A stretch of DNA of 64,000 bases, from positions 2,232,001-2,296,000 of the forward strand of contig NZ_FNSR01000002.1 of the NCBI RefSeq assembly GCF_900104845.1, given 5' to 3'. The notes under the pieces were generated by a model. That model saw only the letters and a list, made by a program, of their open reading frames with translations, was not told the origin of the DNA and ran no database searches. The stretch comes from Paraburkholderia caballeronis (lineage in GTDB: Bacteria > Pseudomonadota > Gammaproteobacteria > Burkholderiales > Burkholderiaceae). Made by a program: the position numbers and the translations under genes. Positions 16,074 to 25,294 of the stretch are shown here, piece after piece (within the stretch, counting starts at the first letter, position 1; each line of letters starts with the position of its first letter).

Positions 16074-19000
16074 ATGAAGAAAAAACAGATTCTCCTCGCC
16101 GTGCTCGGCACCCTCACCGTATTCGCCCAGAACTACGCGGCCGCGAAGTCCGCTCCGACATCGTTCACCGTGACCGACGGCCAGACGAACACGAACGCGC
16201 AGACGCTCGGCGACGGCGGTTCGAGCGGCGTCGTGAACGCGGGCGGCACGCTGAACGTGTCCGACGACTCGGTGGCGATCACCGTGACCGGCGACGCGAC
16301 GATCACCAACAGCGGCACCATCGAGCAGACCGGCACCGGCCGCGCGATCCGCGACAACACCGGCGGCCTCACGCTGACGGTCACGAACAACGCGGGCGCG
16401 ACGATCGAATCGACCGACGACGACGTGATACAGATGAACAAGAAGGACAGCAACGTCACGTTCTACAACTCCGGCACGCTGATCTCGAACAACGTGTCGG
16501 CGGGCGGCGCGCAGGCGATCGACTTCAACGCGATCACCAAGGGCAGCAACGTGCTGTACAACTACGCGACCGGCCAGATTCTCGCGACCGAGGCCGACGC
16601 GGTGCGTCCCGGCGTGAACGGCTTCGTGTACAACGACGGCACGATCCGCTCGATGAACCTGCCGGGCAGCGACAGTTCGAGCGACGGCGTCGACGCGCAG
16701 AGCAACAGCGGCATCACGATCGTCAACGCGACGACCGGCACCGCGACCACCGCCGGCACCGGCCTCATCGAAGGCGCGCGCCACGGCATTACCGGCGGCA
16801 ATTCGGACGTGACGACCGACGGCACCTTCATCCTGAACGTGACGAACAACAAGGGCGGCACGATCCAGGGTGACAACGGCTCGGGCATCAACGTGGACGG
16901 CTTCAACGCGAACGAGGTCGTGACGATCGTGAACCACGGCACGATCTCCGGCAACGGCGTGACGGCCGACGGCGACGGCGTGGATGTGGACGGCCTCGTG
17001 AACCTGACGAACACCGGCACGATCGTATCGACGCACTCGTACGACGACGTCAGCGAAGGCGTGACGGTCGGCGGCGGCACGATCGTGAACAGCGGCGTGA
17101 TCGAGGGCAAGAACTCGGCCACCAACGCGGACGGCACGGCCAACAGCGGCACCGGCCGCGGCATCACGCTCGCGGGCCTCGACAAGGACCCGACGAGCGG
17201 CGACCCGATTGCGGTCCAGGGCATCTACGGCAACACGTCGATCGTGAACAGCGGGCTCATCCGGGGCGACAGCGACTCCGCGATCGCGGTGACCGGCGCG
17301 GCCAGCCCGTTCTCGCTGACGATCACGAACCTCGCGGGCGGCGTGCTCGAAGGCGGCGGCGCGACGGCCGCGGCCGTCAACACCGGCGCGAACGACGCGA
17401 CGGTGATCGACTACGGCACGATCACCGCGGACGCGAGCGGCAAGGCGGTCGATCTCGGCAGCGGCAACAGCAGCCTGCAGATTCTCGGCGGCGCGGCGGC
17501 CATCAACGGCGACATCTCCGGCGGCACCGGCACCAGCACGCTGACGATCGTGCCGGGCGCCGGCGGCACGTTCAGCTATGGCGGCTCGATCTCGAACTTC
17601 GCGAGCGTGGCGATCGGCGCGGGCACGGTCGTGCTGTCCGGCGCGAACAGCTATGCCGGCGACACCACGCTCGACGGCGGCACGCTCGTACTCGCGAACA
17701 GCAGCGCGCTCGGCACCGGCACGCTGAACACGCTCGACGGCGCGACGGTCGGCTACCGCAACGGCGTCGACGTCGCGAACGCGGTGAAGCTCGGCAGCAA
17801 TACGGCGTTCGAAGTGGACGGCTCGGACGTCGCGACCCAGGCCGGCGCGATCGGCGAAGCGGGCAACGCGGCGGGCGCCGTCTTCGGCGTCGCCAAGACC
17901 GGCACCGGCACGCTGGTGCTGGACGGCGCGAACACCTATTCGGGCGGCACGCTCGTGTCGGCCGGCACGCTGCAGGTCGGCAGCGCGGCGGGCTCGCACG
18001 CGTCGCTGACCGGCGACGTGCAGGTGAACGCGGGCGCGACGCTCGCGGGCTACGGCACGATCGCCGGCAACGTCGCGAACCAGGGCGCGGTCGCGCCGGG
18101 CAGCGGCGGCGGCACGCTGTCGGTCGGCGGCAATTACAGCCAGAGCGCGGACGCGACGCTGCGCATCGGCGTCGGCAACAACGCGGTCGCGACCGGCAAC
18201 GCGGGCGCCGACAGCGGCTACGGCCGCCTCGTCGTGGCCGGTAGCGCGACGATGGACGCCGGCTCGTCGGTGTCGCTCGTGAAGACCGGCAGCTACGGGT
18301 TCGCGGCGGGCCAGCGGTTCGTCGTCGCGGACGCGTCGGCCAGCGGCACGGACTACAACGCCGGCACGCTGAACTACTCGGCGGCGGGTTTCGACGGCCT
18401 GCTGTTCGGCCAGCAGGTCAGCGTGAACGGCCGCAGCGACCTCGTCGTGAACCTCGCCGGCCAGCCGGCGGGCAATCTCGCGACGACGCCGAACGCCTCG
18501 GCGTCGCTGTCCGGGCTGTCGCACTACTCGGGCGTGAGCCCGGCGCTGCTGAACCTGTTCAACGCGGCGACCGCGCTCAGTCTCGGCACGAAGAGCGAAG
18601 CGACGCGCGCGGGCGCGCAGCTCGCGCCGGCCGCGCAGTTGTCGTCGAGCCGCGCGGCGGCCGCGCCGACGTTCGACGCGATGAACGTGGCCACGTCGCA
18701 CGCGGACAGCCTGCGCGTCGCGCAGGCGGCCGGCGCGACCGGCATCGCAACCGGCGACGCGGGTCCGGGCTGGGGCGTATGGGGCCAGGGTTTCGGCGGC
18801 CACGCGAGCCAGGGGATCGACGACAACGTGGACGGCTACAGCGCGAACTACGGCGGCCTGCTGGTCGGCGCGGACCGCGCGTTCGGCGAACGCTGGCGCG
18901 CGGGCGGCGCGTTCAGCTACACGAACACCGCCGTCAACAACACCGACGACAGCGCGGGCGACTCGACGCGCGTGAACGGCTACGGCCTGATCGGCTACGC

Positions 19001-19610
19001 GAGCTACAGCGGCGAGCCGTGGTACGTGAACCTCGCGGCGAGCGTCACGCTGCAACGCTATGACTCGACCCGCGAAATCGGCTTCGACGGCTTCTCGGGC
19101 GCCGCGAACGGCCAGTTCAACGGCCAGCAGTACGCGGCGAGCGCCGAGTTCGGCTACCCGCTCGCGCTCGGCGGCTTCACGCTGACGCCGCTCGTCAGCC
19201 TCGCGTACAGCTACCTGCACCAGAACGCGTACACCGAGAGCGGCGGCAACGGCGCGGCGCTCGCGGTCGATGCGTCGCACAGCACGTCGGTGCGCAGCAA
19301 CGCGGGCGTGAAGCTCGAAAAGGGCTTCACGAGCCGCTACGGCGACATCATTCCGTACCTGAAGGTGCAGTGGACCCACGAGTACGACCACGACCGCGCC
19401 GTCACCGGCGCGCGTTTCGCGGCGGACCCGGTCGGCGAAACGGCGTTCACGACGGTCGGCGCGTCGCCGGTGTCGGACCTCGCGAACCTGCAACTCGGTG
19501 TCACGCTGCTGCGCGCGAACAATCTGAGCCTCACCGCGCGTTACGACCTGCAGGCCGGTTCGCACTTCGTGTCGCAGACCGGCTCGCTGCAACTGCGCCA
19601 GCTGTTCTGA
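16074..19610 (+). CDS. Autotransporter with repeat-rich beta-helical passenger
   Basis: A 1178-residue type Va secretion protein. A signal peptide (MKKKQILLAVLGTLTVFAQ, cleavage near residue 25) leads to a passenger of about 870 residues. The passenger contains many short repeats of the form IVNSG-T-I-G/S (for example TITNSGTIEQTG, IVNHGTISG, LTNTGTIVS, SIVNSGLIRG). Two autotransporter-associated PATR-like repeats follow: VVLSGANSYAGDTTLDGG near 518 and GTLVLDGANTYSGGTLVSAG near 610. The C-terminal barrel begins near residue 898 (GPGWGVWGQGF) and ends in the outer-membrane Phe. No protease or lipase triad is evident, so adhesion or biofilm function is likely but unproven. The passenger has almost no Cys, as usual. 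Confidence 0.93.
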   Translation: MKKKQILLAVLGTLTVFAQNYAAAKSAPTSFTVTDGQTNTNAQTLGDGGSSGVVNAGGTLNVSDDSVAITVTGDATITNSGTIEQTGTGRAIRDNTGGLTLTVTNNAGATIESTDDDVIQMNKKDSNVTFYNSGTLISNNVSAGGAQAIDFNAITKGSNVLYNYATGQILATEADAVRPGVNGFVYNDGTIRSMNLPGSDSSSDGVDAQSNSGITIVNATTGTATTAGTGLIEGARHGITGGNSDVTTDGTFILNVTNNKGGTIQGDNGSGINVDGFNANEVVTIVNHGTISGNGVTADGDGVDVDGLVNLTNTGTIVSTHSYDDVSEGVTVGGGTIVNSGVIEGKNSATNADGTANSGTGRGITLAGLDKDPTSGDPIAVQGIYGNTSIVNSGLIRGDSDSAIAVTGAASPFSLTITNLAGGVLEGGGATAAAVNTGANDATVIDYGTITADASGKAVDLGSGNSSLQILGGAAAINGDISGGTGTSTLTIVPGAGGTFSYGGSISNFASVAIGAGTVVLSGANSYAGDTTLDGGTLVLANSSALGTGTLNTLDGATVGYRNGVDVANAVKLGSNTAFEVDGSDVATQAGAIGEAGNAAGAVFGVAKTGTGTLVLDGANTYSGGTLVSAGTLQVGSAAGSHASLTGDVQVNAGATLAGYGTIAGNVANQGAVAPGSGGGTLSVGGNYSQSADATLRIGVGNNAVATGNAGADSGYGRLVVAGSATMDAGSSVSLVKTGSYGFAAGQRFVVADASASGTDYNAGTLNYSAAGFDGLLFGQQVSVNGRSDLVVNLAGQPAGNLATTPNASASLSGLSHYSGVSPALLNLFNAATALSLGTKSEATRAGAQLAPAAQLSSSRAAAAPTFDAMNVATSHADSLRVAQAAGATGIATGDAGPGWGVWGQGFGGHASQGIDDNVDGYSANYGGLLVGADRAFGERWRAGGAFSYTNTAVNNTDDSAGDSTRVNGYGLIGYASYSGEPWYVNLAASVTLQRYDSTREIGFDGFSGAANGQFNGQQYAASAEFGYPLALGGFTLTPLVSLAYSYLHQNAYTESGGNGAALAVDASHSTSVRSNAGVKLEKGFTSRYGDIIPYLKVQWTHEYDHDRAVTGARFAADPVGETAFTTVGASPVSDLANLQLGVTLLRANNLSLTARYDLQAGSHFVSQTGSLQLRQLF

Positions 19611-19811
19611 CCGGCGCGCGCGAACGCCGCTGCGCGCGGCGGGCCGTCATGCCGCCGCGCGCCGTTACGCCGTCGCCGCAATCCGCCGCGCGCGGCGACA
19701 TGGCTGCGTCGCGTCGCTGTCGCGCAGGGCGTCGGCGTTTCGCTGGGCACGCTTGGCGGCTGCGCGGCGCTTGCCCCGAACGGCCGCAAGCGCCCTCGCC
19801 CGCTCCTTCGC
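19611..19811. other. Convergent gap, autotransporter / LysR regulator
   Basis: A 201-bp spacer. No convincing terminator with a T-run, RNA or small gene was seen. Confidence 0.4.
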
Positions 19812-20750
19812 TTACGCGTCCTGAAACGCCGCATGCTCGCGCATCGCGGCGGTCATCGCGAGAATCCGCTCGCGCAGCGCCGCATGCAGATAACGCACCG
19901 CCGGCGAGAACTGCCGCCGATGCGGACAGACGAGATTCAGCGGCGCGACCTCGCCCGGCTGGTCCGGCAGCAGCACTTCGAGCCGCCCCGCGACCACGTC
20001 GTCGCACACGTCGATCCACGACTTGTACGCGATCCCGCGCCCATCGACGGCCCAGCGCCGCGCGATGTCCGCGTCGTCGCACAGCAGCGCGCCCTTCACC
20101 GTCACCGTGCGGCGCACGCCGCTCGCCGGAAACGCCCAGCGGTCGTACACGCGCCCGCCGAGAAAAAACGGCAGGCACTGGTGCATCACCAGTTCGTCGA
20201 GCGTCGCCGGCCGGCCGTGCTGCTCCAGATACCGCGGCGACGCGACCAGCACGCGCCGGTTGTTCGCCGCGAGCGGCAGTTCGACGTAACTCGCGTTGCC
20301 GGCCACGCCGTAGCGGATCGCGATGTCGACCGGGTCGCGGAACACGTCGGCCACGTGGTCCGACAGGAACAGCTTCAGCACCAGCTTCGGATGCGCTTCG
20401 CGGAACCCGGTGATCCACGGCAGCAGCACGTTGCGCCCGAGGTCGGACGGCGCGGCGATCTTCAGCGTCCCCTGCAGCGCATGGCGCTCGCCGTGCAGGC
20501 GCTCGCGCCCCTCCTTCAGCGTCGACAGCACTTCCTCCGCGTACGGCAGGTACTGCTCCCCCTCGGCCGTGAGCCGCAGGCTGCGGGTCGAGCGCGCGAA
20601 CAGGCGGATGTCCAGTTCGCGCTCCAGCCGCTGGATCGCGGCGCTGACCTGCCCCGGCAGCAGTCCGGCCTCGCGCGCCGCGTTCGAGAAGCTGCCGAGC
20701 GCCGCGGTTCTCGCGAACAGCGCAAGGTCGTCGAATCGGATCATTTTCAT
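19812..20750 (-). CDS. LysR-family transcriptional regulator
   Basis: A 312-residue regulator. The winged helix-turn-helix is at residues 5-65 (FARTAALGSFSNAAREAGLL...VSAAIQRLERELDIRLFAR, read as two blocks), and the effector domain begins with GTLKIAAPSDLGRNVLLPW. The pattern resembles the CrgA/DsdC-like branch that controls neighbouring redox genes. It is divergent from the zinc-type oxidoreductase gene at 20894 with a 143-bp shared promoter region, so it probably regulates the three-gene unit oxidoreductase, royal-jelly-type protein and nitroreductase. The inducer is unknown, but reactive quinones, nitro compounds or carbonyls would fit the enzymes. Confidence 0.92.
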   Translation of the reverse strand: MKMIRFDDLALFARTAALGSFSNAAREAGLLPGQVSAAIQRLERELDIRLFARSTRSLRLTAEGEQYLPYAEEVLSTLKEGRERLHGERHALQGTLKIAAPSDLGRNVLLPWITGFREAHPKLVLKLFLSDHVADVFRDPVDIAIRYGVAGNASYVELPLAANNRRVLVASPRYLEQHGRPATLDELVMHQCLPFFLGGRVYDRWAFPASGVRRTVTVKGALLCDDADIARRWAVDGRGIAYKSWIDVCDDVVAGRLEVLLPDQPGEVAPLNLVCPHRRQFSPAVRYLHAALRERILAMTAAMREHAAFQDA

Positions 20751-20893
20751 TCCTGCAGTGAAAGTCCTGCCCGATTGTCCCGGTTTTTCGAAAGCCGCGC
20801 AGAACCGATGATGCTGTCCATGCCCGACGGCCGGCCGCTTCTTTCCGCTTCCCGGCCACGGCCGTTACCGAACCCCAACGCATGGAGCCCAGC

Positions 20894-21901
20894 ATGAAAG
20901 CCATCGTGTACACGCAGCACGGCCTCGCCGCGGACAACCCGCAGTCGCTGTTCGAAACGCAGTTGCCGAAACCCGAGCCGGGTCCGCGCGACCTGCTCGT
21001 GAAGATCCGCGCGATCGCGGTCAACCCGGTCGACACGAAGGTCCGCGCCGGCTCGCCGACCGACAAGCCGCGCGTGCTCGGCTGGGACGCGGTCGGCACG
21101 GTCGAGGCGGTCGGCGCGGACGTGTCGATGTTCAAGCCGGGCGACGACGTGTTCTACGCGGGCTCGATCGCGCGGCCGGGCGCATATGCGGAATACGGGC
21201 TCGTCGACGAACGCATCGCGGGCCGCAAACCGTCGTCGCTCTCCGACGCGGACGCCGCCGCGCTGCCGCTCACGTCGCTGACCGCGTGGGAACTGCTGTT
21301 CGACCGGCTCGGCGTCACCGAGGGCGGCGGCGCAGGCGATGCGCTGCTGATCGTCGGCGCGGCCGGCGGCGTCGGCTCGATGCTCACGCAACTGGCAAGC
21401 CAGCTGACGAAGCTGCGCGTGATCGGCACCGCGTCGCGTCCGGAAACGCGCGCATGGGTCGAGGCGCTCGGCGCGCACGACGTGATCGACCATTCGCGGC
21501 CGCTGCTCGAAGGGCTGCGCGCGCTCGGCGTGCCGAGCGTGCGTTACGTCGCGAGCCTCACGCAGACCGACAGCCACTATCCGCAGATCGTCGAGGCGCT
21601 CGCGCCGCAGGGCCGGCTCGGCGTGATCGACGACCCCGACACGCTCGACGCGGTGCCGCTGAAGCGCAAGGCGGTGTCGCTGCACTGGGAGCTGATGTTC
21701 ACGCGCTCGCTGTTCGAGACGCCGGACATGATCCGCCAGCACGAGATCCTGGAGCGCGTCGCCGCGCTGATCGACGCGGGCACGCTGCGCACGACGACCG
21801 GCGAGCACTTCGGCCGGATCGACGCGGACAACCTGCGCCGCGCGCATGCGCTGATCGAAAGCGGCCGCTCGCGCGGCAAGATCGTGCTCGAAGGCTTCTG
21901 A
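20894..21901 (+). CDS. Medium-chain quinone oxidoreductase / zinc-type alcohol dehydrogenase-like
   Basis: A 335-residue cytoplasmic MDR-superfamily NADPH oxidoreductase. It starts MKAIVYTQHGLA, has the central VNPVDTKVRAGSP segment that replaces the zinc-ligand region of true alcohol dehydrogenases, and a nucleotide-binding motif VGAAGGVGSMLTQLA near residue 155. The C-terminal SGRSRGKIVLEGF is typical of the ZADH/QOR-like branch. The ATG at 20894 is preferred over 20882 because GGAG at 20884-20887 then gives normal spacing. It heads an operon with 21973 and 23235 and is divergent from a LysR regulator. The likely role is reduction of quinones or alpha,beta-unsaturated carbonyls. Confidence 0.9.
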   Translation: MKAIVYTQHGLAADNPQSLFETQLPKPEPGPRDLLVKIRAIAVNPVDTKVRAGSPTDKPRVLGWDAVGTVEAVGADVSMFKPGDDVFYAGSIARPGAYAEYGLVDERIAGRKPSSLSDADAAALPLTSLTAWELLFDRLGVTEGGGAGDALLIVGAAGGVGSMLTQLASQLTKLRVIGTASRPETRAWVEALGAHDVIDHSRPLLEGLRALGVPSVRYVASLTQTDSHYPQIVEALAPQGRLGVIDDPDTLDAVPLKRKAVSLHWELMFTRSLFETPDMIRQHEILERVAALIDAGTLRTTTGEHFGRIDADNLRRAHALIESGRSRGKIVLEGF

Positions 21902-21972
21902 GCGCGGCGGCGAAACCGGTTCGGACAACCCGCGGCCGCGCTGCGGCGCGCCGCGCCCCGACAGGACAAATC

Positions 21973-23187
21973 ATGCCTGATTCGCATTTCAACGCGTCGG
22001 GGTCGCCCGCGCGCTTCGCGCGGCGCGCGCGGACCCTCGCGTTCGCACTCGCCGCCATGGCGTCCGCCGCGAGCAGCTTCGCCGCGCAAGGCAATGCCGC
22101 GCCGCTCGCGGCCGAGCGCGCATACGGCGCGCTGGAAACGGTCGCGACCTTCGACGGCCCGATGCCGACCGGCGTGACGGTGACCGAAACCGGCCGCATC
22201 TTCGTGAACTTCCCGCGCTGGGGCGACGACGTGCCGTTCACGGTCGGCGAATTGCGCGACGGCAAGGTCGTGCCGTATCCGGACGCCGCGGTGAACCGCG
22301 CGGACGACCGGCATCCGGCCGATCACTTCCTGAGCGTGCAGAGCGTGGTCGCGGACGGCCAGGGCCGCGTGTGGGTGCTCGACACCGCCGCGCCAAACTT
22401 TTCGAGCCCGGTCGAAGGCGGCGCGAAGCTGGTCGCGATCGACCTGAAGACCAACCGGATCGTGAAGACGGTGGTGTTCCCGGCCAACGTGATGCGCGCG
22501 CAGACCTACGTGGACGACGTGCGCTTCGACTTCCGCCTCGGCCGGGCCGGCGTCGCGTACGTGACGGACTCGTCGCTGAGCGGCGTCGGCGGCATCATCG
22601 TGATCGACCTCGATACCGGCAGCGCGATGCGGCGGCTGACCGGTGATCCGTCCACGTCCGCCGATACGTCGTTCGTGCCGGTCGTCGAAGGCGACGCGCT
22701 GATGCAGCGCGACGCGAAGGGCAACACGAAACCGTTCGTCGTCGCGTCGGACGGCATCGCGTTGTCGCCGGACGGCAAGACGCTCTACTACTGCCCGCTG
22801 TCGAGCCGCCATCTGTACGCAGTGCCGACCGCGCTGCTGCGCGACGCGTCGGTCAGCGAGCCGCAACTCGCGGCCGCGGTGAAGGACCTCGGCGAAAAAG
22901 GCGCATCGGACGGCCTCGAATCCGACGCGAACGGCGCGGTGTACGCGGGCGACTACGAACACGATTCGATCCGCCGGCTCGCGCCGCACGGCGGCTGGAC
23001 GACGATCGTGCACGACCCGCGCGTGCTGTGGCCCGACACGCTGTCCGTCGGCCCCGACGGCTACCTGTACTTCACCGCGAACCAGTTGCACCGGCAGCCC
23101 GGCTTCCACGGCGGCAAGGACCTGCGCCGCAAGCCGTATGCGCTGTTTCGCGTGCGCATCGACGCGCCGCCCGCGCCGACGCGCTGA
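21973..23187 (+). CDS. Exported major-royal-jelly/Yellow-like beta-propeller protein
   Basis: A 404-residue protein with a signal peptide (hydrophobic stretch about residues 24-40, ending SSFAA) and a six-bladed propeller of the MRJP/Yellow (SMP-30-like) class. Characteristic blocks are ETVATFDGPMPTGVTVTETG, RIFVNFPRWGDD, VWVLDTAAPNF, AYVTDSSLSGVGGIIVIDL and the C-terminal VLWPDTLSVGPDGYLYFTANQ. Insect Yellow proteins bind or convert catecholamines; bacterial members are uncharacterised. Translation is taken from ATG 21973, where the signal peptide begins. It lies 71 bp after the oxidoreductase gene and 47 bp before the nitroreductase gene in one likely LysR-controlled operon. It would act in the periplasm. 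Confidence 0.88.
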   Translation: MPDSHFNASGSPARFARRARTLAFALAAMASAASSFAAQGNAAPLAAERAYGALETVATFDGPMPTGVTVTETGRIFVNFPRWGDDVPFTVGELRDGKVVPYPDAAVNRADDRHPADHFLSVQSVVADGQGRVWVLDTAAPNFSSPVEGGAKLVAIDLKTNRIVKTVVFPANVMRAQTYVDDVRFDFRLGRAGVAYVTDSSLSGVGGIIVIDLDTGSAMRRLTGDPSTSADTSFVPVVEGDALMQRDAKGNTKPFVVASDGIALSPDGKTLYYCPLSSRHLYAVPTALLRDASVSEPQLAAAVKDLGEKGASDGLESDANGAVYAGDYEHDSIRRLAPHGGWTTIVHDPRVLWPDTLSVGPDGYLYFTANQLHRQPGFHGGKDLRRKPYALFRVRIDAPPAPTR

Positions 23188-23234
23188 ACCGCCCGCATTC
23201 CGTTTTTTTTTACCTCTCAAACAAGGAGTCAGTC

Positions 23235-23888
23235 ATGAACCTGTCCGATGCCGTTCACGCGCGCCACACCGTCAAGGCCTTCGAGGGCGGCCGCCCGCTG
23301 CCGCAGGAGCAGATCGACGCGCTGCTGTCGGTGCTGCATCAAAGCCCGTCGTCCGTGAACTCGCAGCCGTGGCACTACGTCGTCGCATCGACGCCCGAGG
23401 GCCGCGCGCGGATCGCGAAGGCGACCACCGGCGCGTTCGCGTACAACGAGCCGAAGGTGCTGAACGCGTCGCACGTGATCGCGCTGTGCATGCACAGCGA
23501 CATCGACGACGCGCATCTGGCCGCGATCCTCGCGCAGGAAGAGCGCGACGGCCGCTTCCGGATCGAAGGCGCGAAGGCCGGGCAGGACAAGAGCCGCCGC
23601 TCGTACGTGGACATCCATCGCTACGAACAGCGCGACATCCCGCAGTGGATGGAGAAGCAGGTGTACCTCGCGCTCGGCGGCCTGCTGCTCGGCGCGGCGA
23701 TGCTCGGCATCGACGCGACGCCGATGGAAGGCTTCGACGCCCGCGCGCTCGACCTCGAACTGGGGCTGCGCGAACGCGGCCTGACGAGCGTCGTGCTGGC
23801 GTCGTTCGGTTATCGCAGCGAGCAGGATTTCAACGCCGCGCTTCCGAAGTCCCGTTTGCCGCGCGAGCAGGTCTTTACGTTCATCTGA
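23235..23888 (+). CDS. Oxygen-insensitive NAD(P)H nitroreductase, NfsB-like
   Basis: A 217-residue FMN enzyme. It opens with NLSDAVHARHTVKAF, the nitroreductase N-terminus, and has the FMN-binding segments HQSPSSVNSQPWHYVV and ALGGLLLGAAMLGIDATPMEGF. The C-terminus ...SRLPREQVFTFI matches NfsB. It reduces nitroaromatics, quinones or flavins with NAD(P)H in the cytoplasm. AAGGAG lies ten bases before the ATG at 23235; a second in-frame open stretch upstream belongs to the frame of the preceding gene's shadow. It ends the LysR-linked operon and is followed by a terminator at 23897. Confidence 0.92.
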   Translation: MNLSDAVHARHTVKAFEGGRPLPQEQIDALLSVLHQSPSSVNSQPWHYVVASTPEGRARIAKATTGAFAYNEPKVLNASHVIALCMHSDIDDAHLAAILAQEERDGRFRIEGAKAGQDKSRRSYVDIHRYEQRDIPQWMEKQVYLALGGLLLGAAMLGIDATPMEGFDARALDLELGLRERGLTSVVLASFGYRSEQDFNAALPKSRLPREQVFTFI

Positions 23889-23896
23889 GGTCGAGC

Positions 23897-23922
23897 GCGC
23901 CCGTTTTCGCGGGCGCGTTTTG
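23897..23922 (+). terminator. Rho-independent terminator after the nitroreductase gene
   Basis: CGCGCCC (23897-23903) pairs with GGGCGCG (23912-23918) and is followed by TTTT. It lies 9 bp past the stop codon. Confidence 0.75.
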
Positions 23923-23971
23923 ACGCGATGCCGGGTTTATCCGCCGGTTGAAACGATTTCCGCGCGCGGCG

Positions 23972-24751
23972 TCAAGCGGTCGGCACCGTTCCGCCGTCGA
24001 TCACGTATTCGACGCCGCTGATCGCGGACGCGCGCGGCGACGCGACGAACGCGATCAGGTCCGCGACTTCGGCGGGTTTCGCCGGACGGCCGAGCGGAAT
24101 GCCGCCGAGCGCGTTCATGATGATCTGCTTGCCGCCTTCATAGTCGGTGCCGGCGTCGTCCGCGAGACGCTGCGCGAGCGCGACCGCCGCGTCGGTTTCC
24201 ACCCAGCCCGGACAGACGCGCACCACGCGCACGCCCTGCGGCGTCACCTCTTTCGACAGGCTCTTGCTGTACGTGGACAACGCGGCCTTCGCCGCCGCAT
24301 ACGCGGTCGTCGATTCGGGCAGCGGCATCCGGTGCTGGATCGACGTCACGTGGACGATCACGCCCGCGCGTTGCGCGAGCATGCCGGGCAGCAGCGCGCG
24401 ATCGAGCCGCACGGCCGGGAACAGGTTCAGGTTCAATTCCTTTTGCCATTCGGCGTCGCTCAAAGCCGCGAAGCCGCCGGCGGGCGCGGACGATCCGCCG
24501 AGCACGTGCACGACGATATCCACGCCGCCGAGCCGGTCGTTCACCGCCCGCGCCGTCGCTTCGCAGCCCTCGACGGTGGTCAGGTCGGCCGCGACGAACA
24601 TCTCATCGGGCATGGTTGCGGGCTGCGAACGCGCGGTCGTCAACACGGTCGCGCCGAGTTCGCGGAACCGTTCGACCACCGCATGGCCGATTCCCTTCGT
24701 TCCGGCGGTAATCAGCGCGCGTTTGCCCGCCAGTTCGAGTCGAGTCGTCAT
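23972..24751 (-). CDS. SDR-family oxidoreductase
   Basis: A 259-residue short-chain dehydrogenase. The cofactor motif is TAGTKGIG (about residues 15-22), a variant of TGxxxGxG with Ala in place of the first Gly. The catalytic Ser is in HVTSIQHR and the YxxxK pair in [10 protein letters not shown]. The C-terminus [15 protein letters not shown] is typical of classical SDRs. Its ATG at 24751 overlaps the stop codon of the NTF2-like gene upstream (ATGA), so the two are translationally coupled. The pair is divergent from the LysR gene at 25295, its likely regulator. The substrate is unknown. Confidence 0.9.
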   Translation of the reverse strand: MTTRLELAGKRALITAGTKGIGHAVVERFRELGATVLTTARSQPATMPDEMFVAADLTTVEGCEATARAVNDRLGGVDIVVHVLGGSSAPAGGFAALSDAEWQKELNLNLFPAVRLDRALLPGMLAQRAGVIVHVTSIQHRMPLPESTTAYAAAKAALSTYSKSLSKEVTPQGVRVVRVCPGWVETDAAVALAQRLADDAGTDYEGGKQIIMNALGGIPLGRPAKPAEVADLIAFVASPRASAISGVEYVIDGGTVPTA

Positions 24752-25080
24752 CAGCGGATCTCCAGGCGTGCGATGCGGTCGCCGGACAGTTTGAACACGT
24801 GTTCGAGCTGCACCGGGCTGCCCGGAAAGTTGCCGGCGCAGCGCGCGAGCACGGTGATGGTGTCGCCGTCCGTCGTCGCGGACAGCGGCTCGACCGTGTA
24901 CGCGTATTTGCGCTGCGCATCGGCCAGCCACGCTTCGATCGCTTCGTAACCCTGATGGGTCTGGTGTTCGTCAACGACGGCCGCGTTTGCGGTGAACGCG
25001 TTTTTCAGCGGCGCGGCTGCGGTGCCGTCGTTGCTCGCATGAAAAAACGCGGTGATGGATTCGGGTAGCGGCACGCTCAT
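24751..25080 (-). CDS. SnoaL/NTF2-like small protein
   Basis: A 109-residue protein with the cone-shaped NTF2-like fold as judged from its motifs: [21 protein letters not shown] at the start, the conserved [20 protein letters not shown] helix and a terminal run of beta strands ([24 protein letters not shown], read as two strands). Such proteins are ketosteroid-isomerase-like enzymes or binding partners. The start is ATG 25080; the open frame upstream has no homology. The last base of the stop overlaps the SDR start codon, so the product probably works with that SDR. It is divergent from a LysR gene 215 bp away. Confidence 0.82.
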   Translation of the reverse strand: MSVPLPESITAFFHASNDGTAAAPLKNAFTANAAVVDEHQTHQGYEAIEAWLADAQRKYAYTVEPLSATTDGDTITVLARCAGNFPGSPVQLEHVFKLSGDRIARLEIR

Positions 25081-25294
25081 TTCGCATGGGTCCTCGTGGC
25101 AGATTCGTAACAAACGACAGTCCGGAGATTGTCCGCGCGCCCCGCTCGCGCAGCAAGAACGCACGAGAAAGTAAGCGACCTACCGGAAAGTAAGCCCCGC
25201 GCGGCATCGCAGCCATAGCTGCTATCATCCGACGCGCAACTTCAGCCGAACCGCCGGACTCCGGCCCGGCACATCTGCATTCCGGAGTGCCCGC

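Noticed and set aside
15930..19592. A 1220-codon open frame on the minus strand opposite the autotransporter gene
   Set aside because: It is an antisense shadow. Its translation is Arg/Val/Ala/His-rich without domains, while the plus strand encodes a full autotransporter with signal peptide and barrel. High GC in third positions keeps such frames open.
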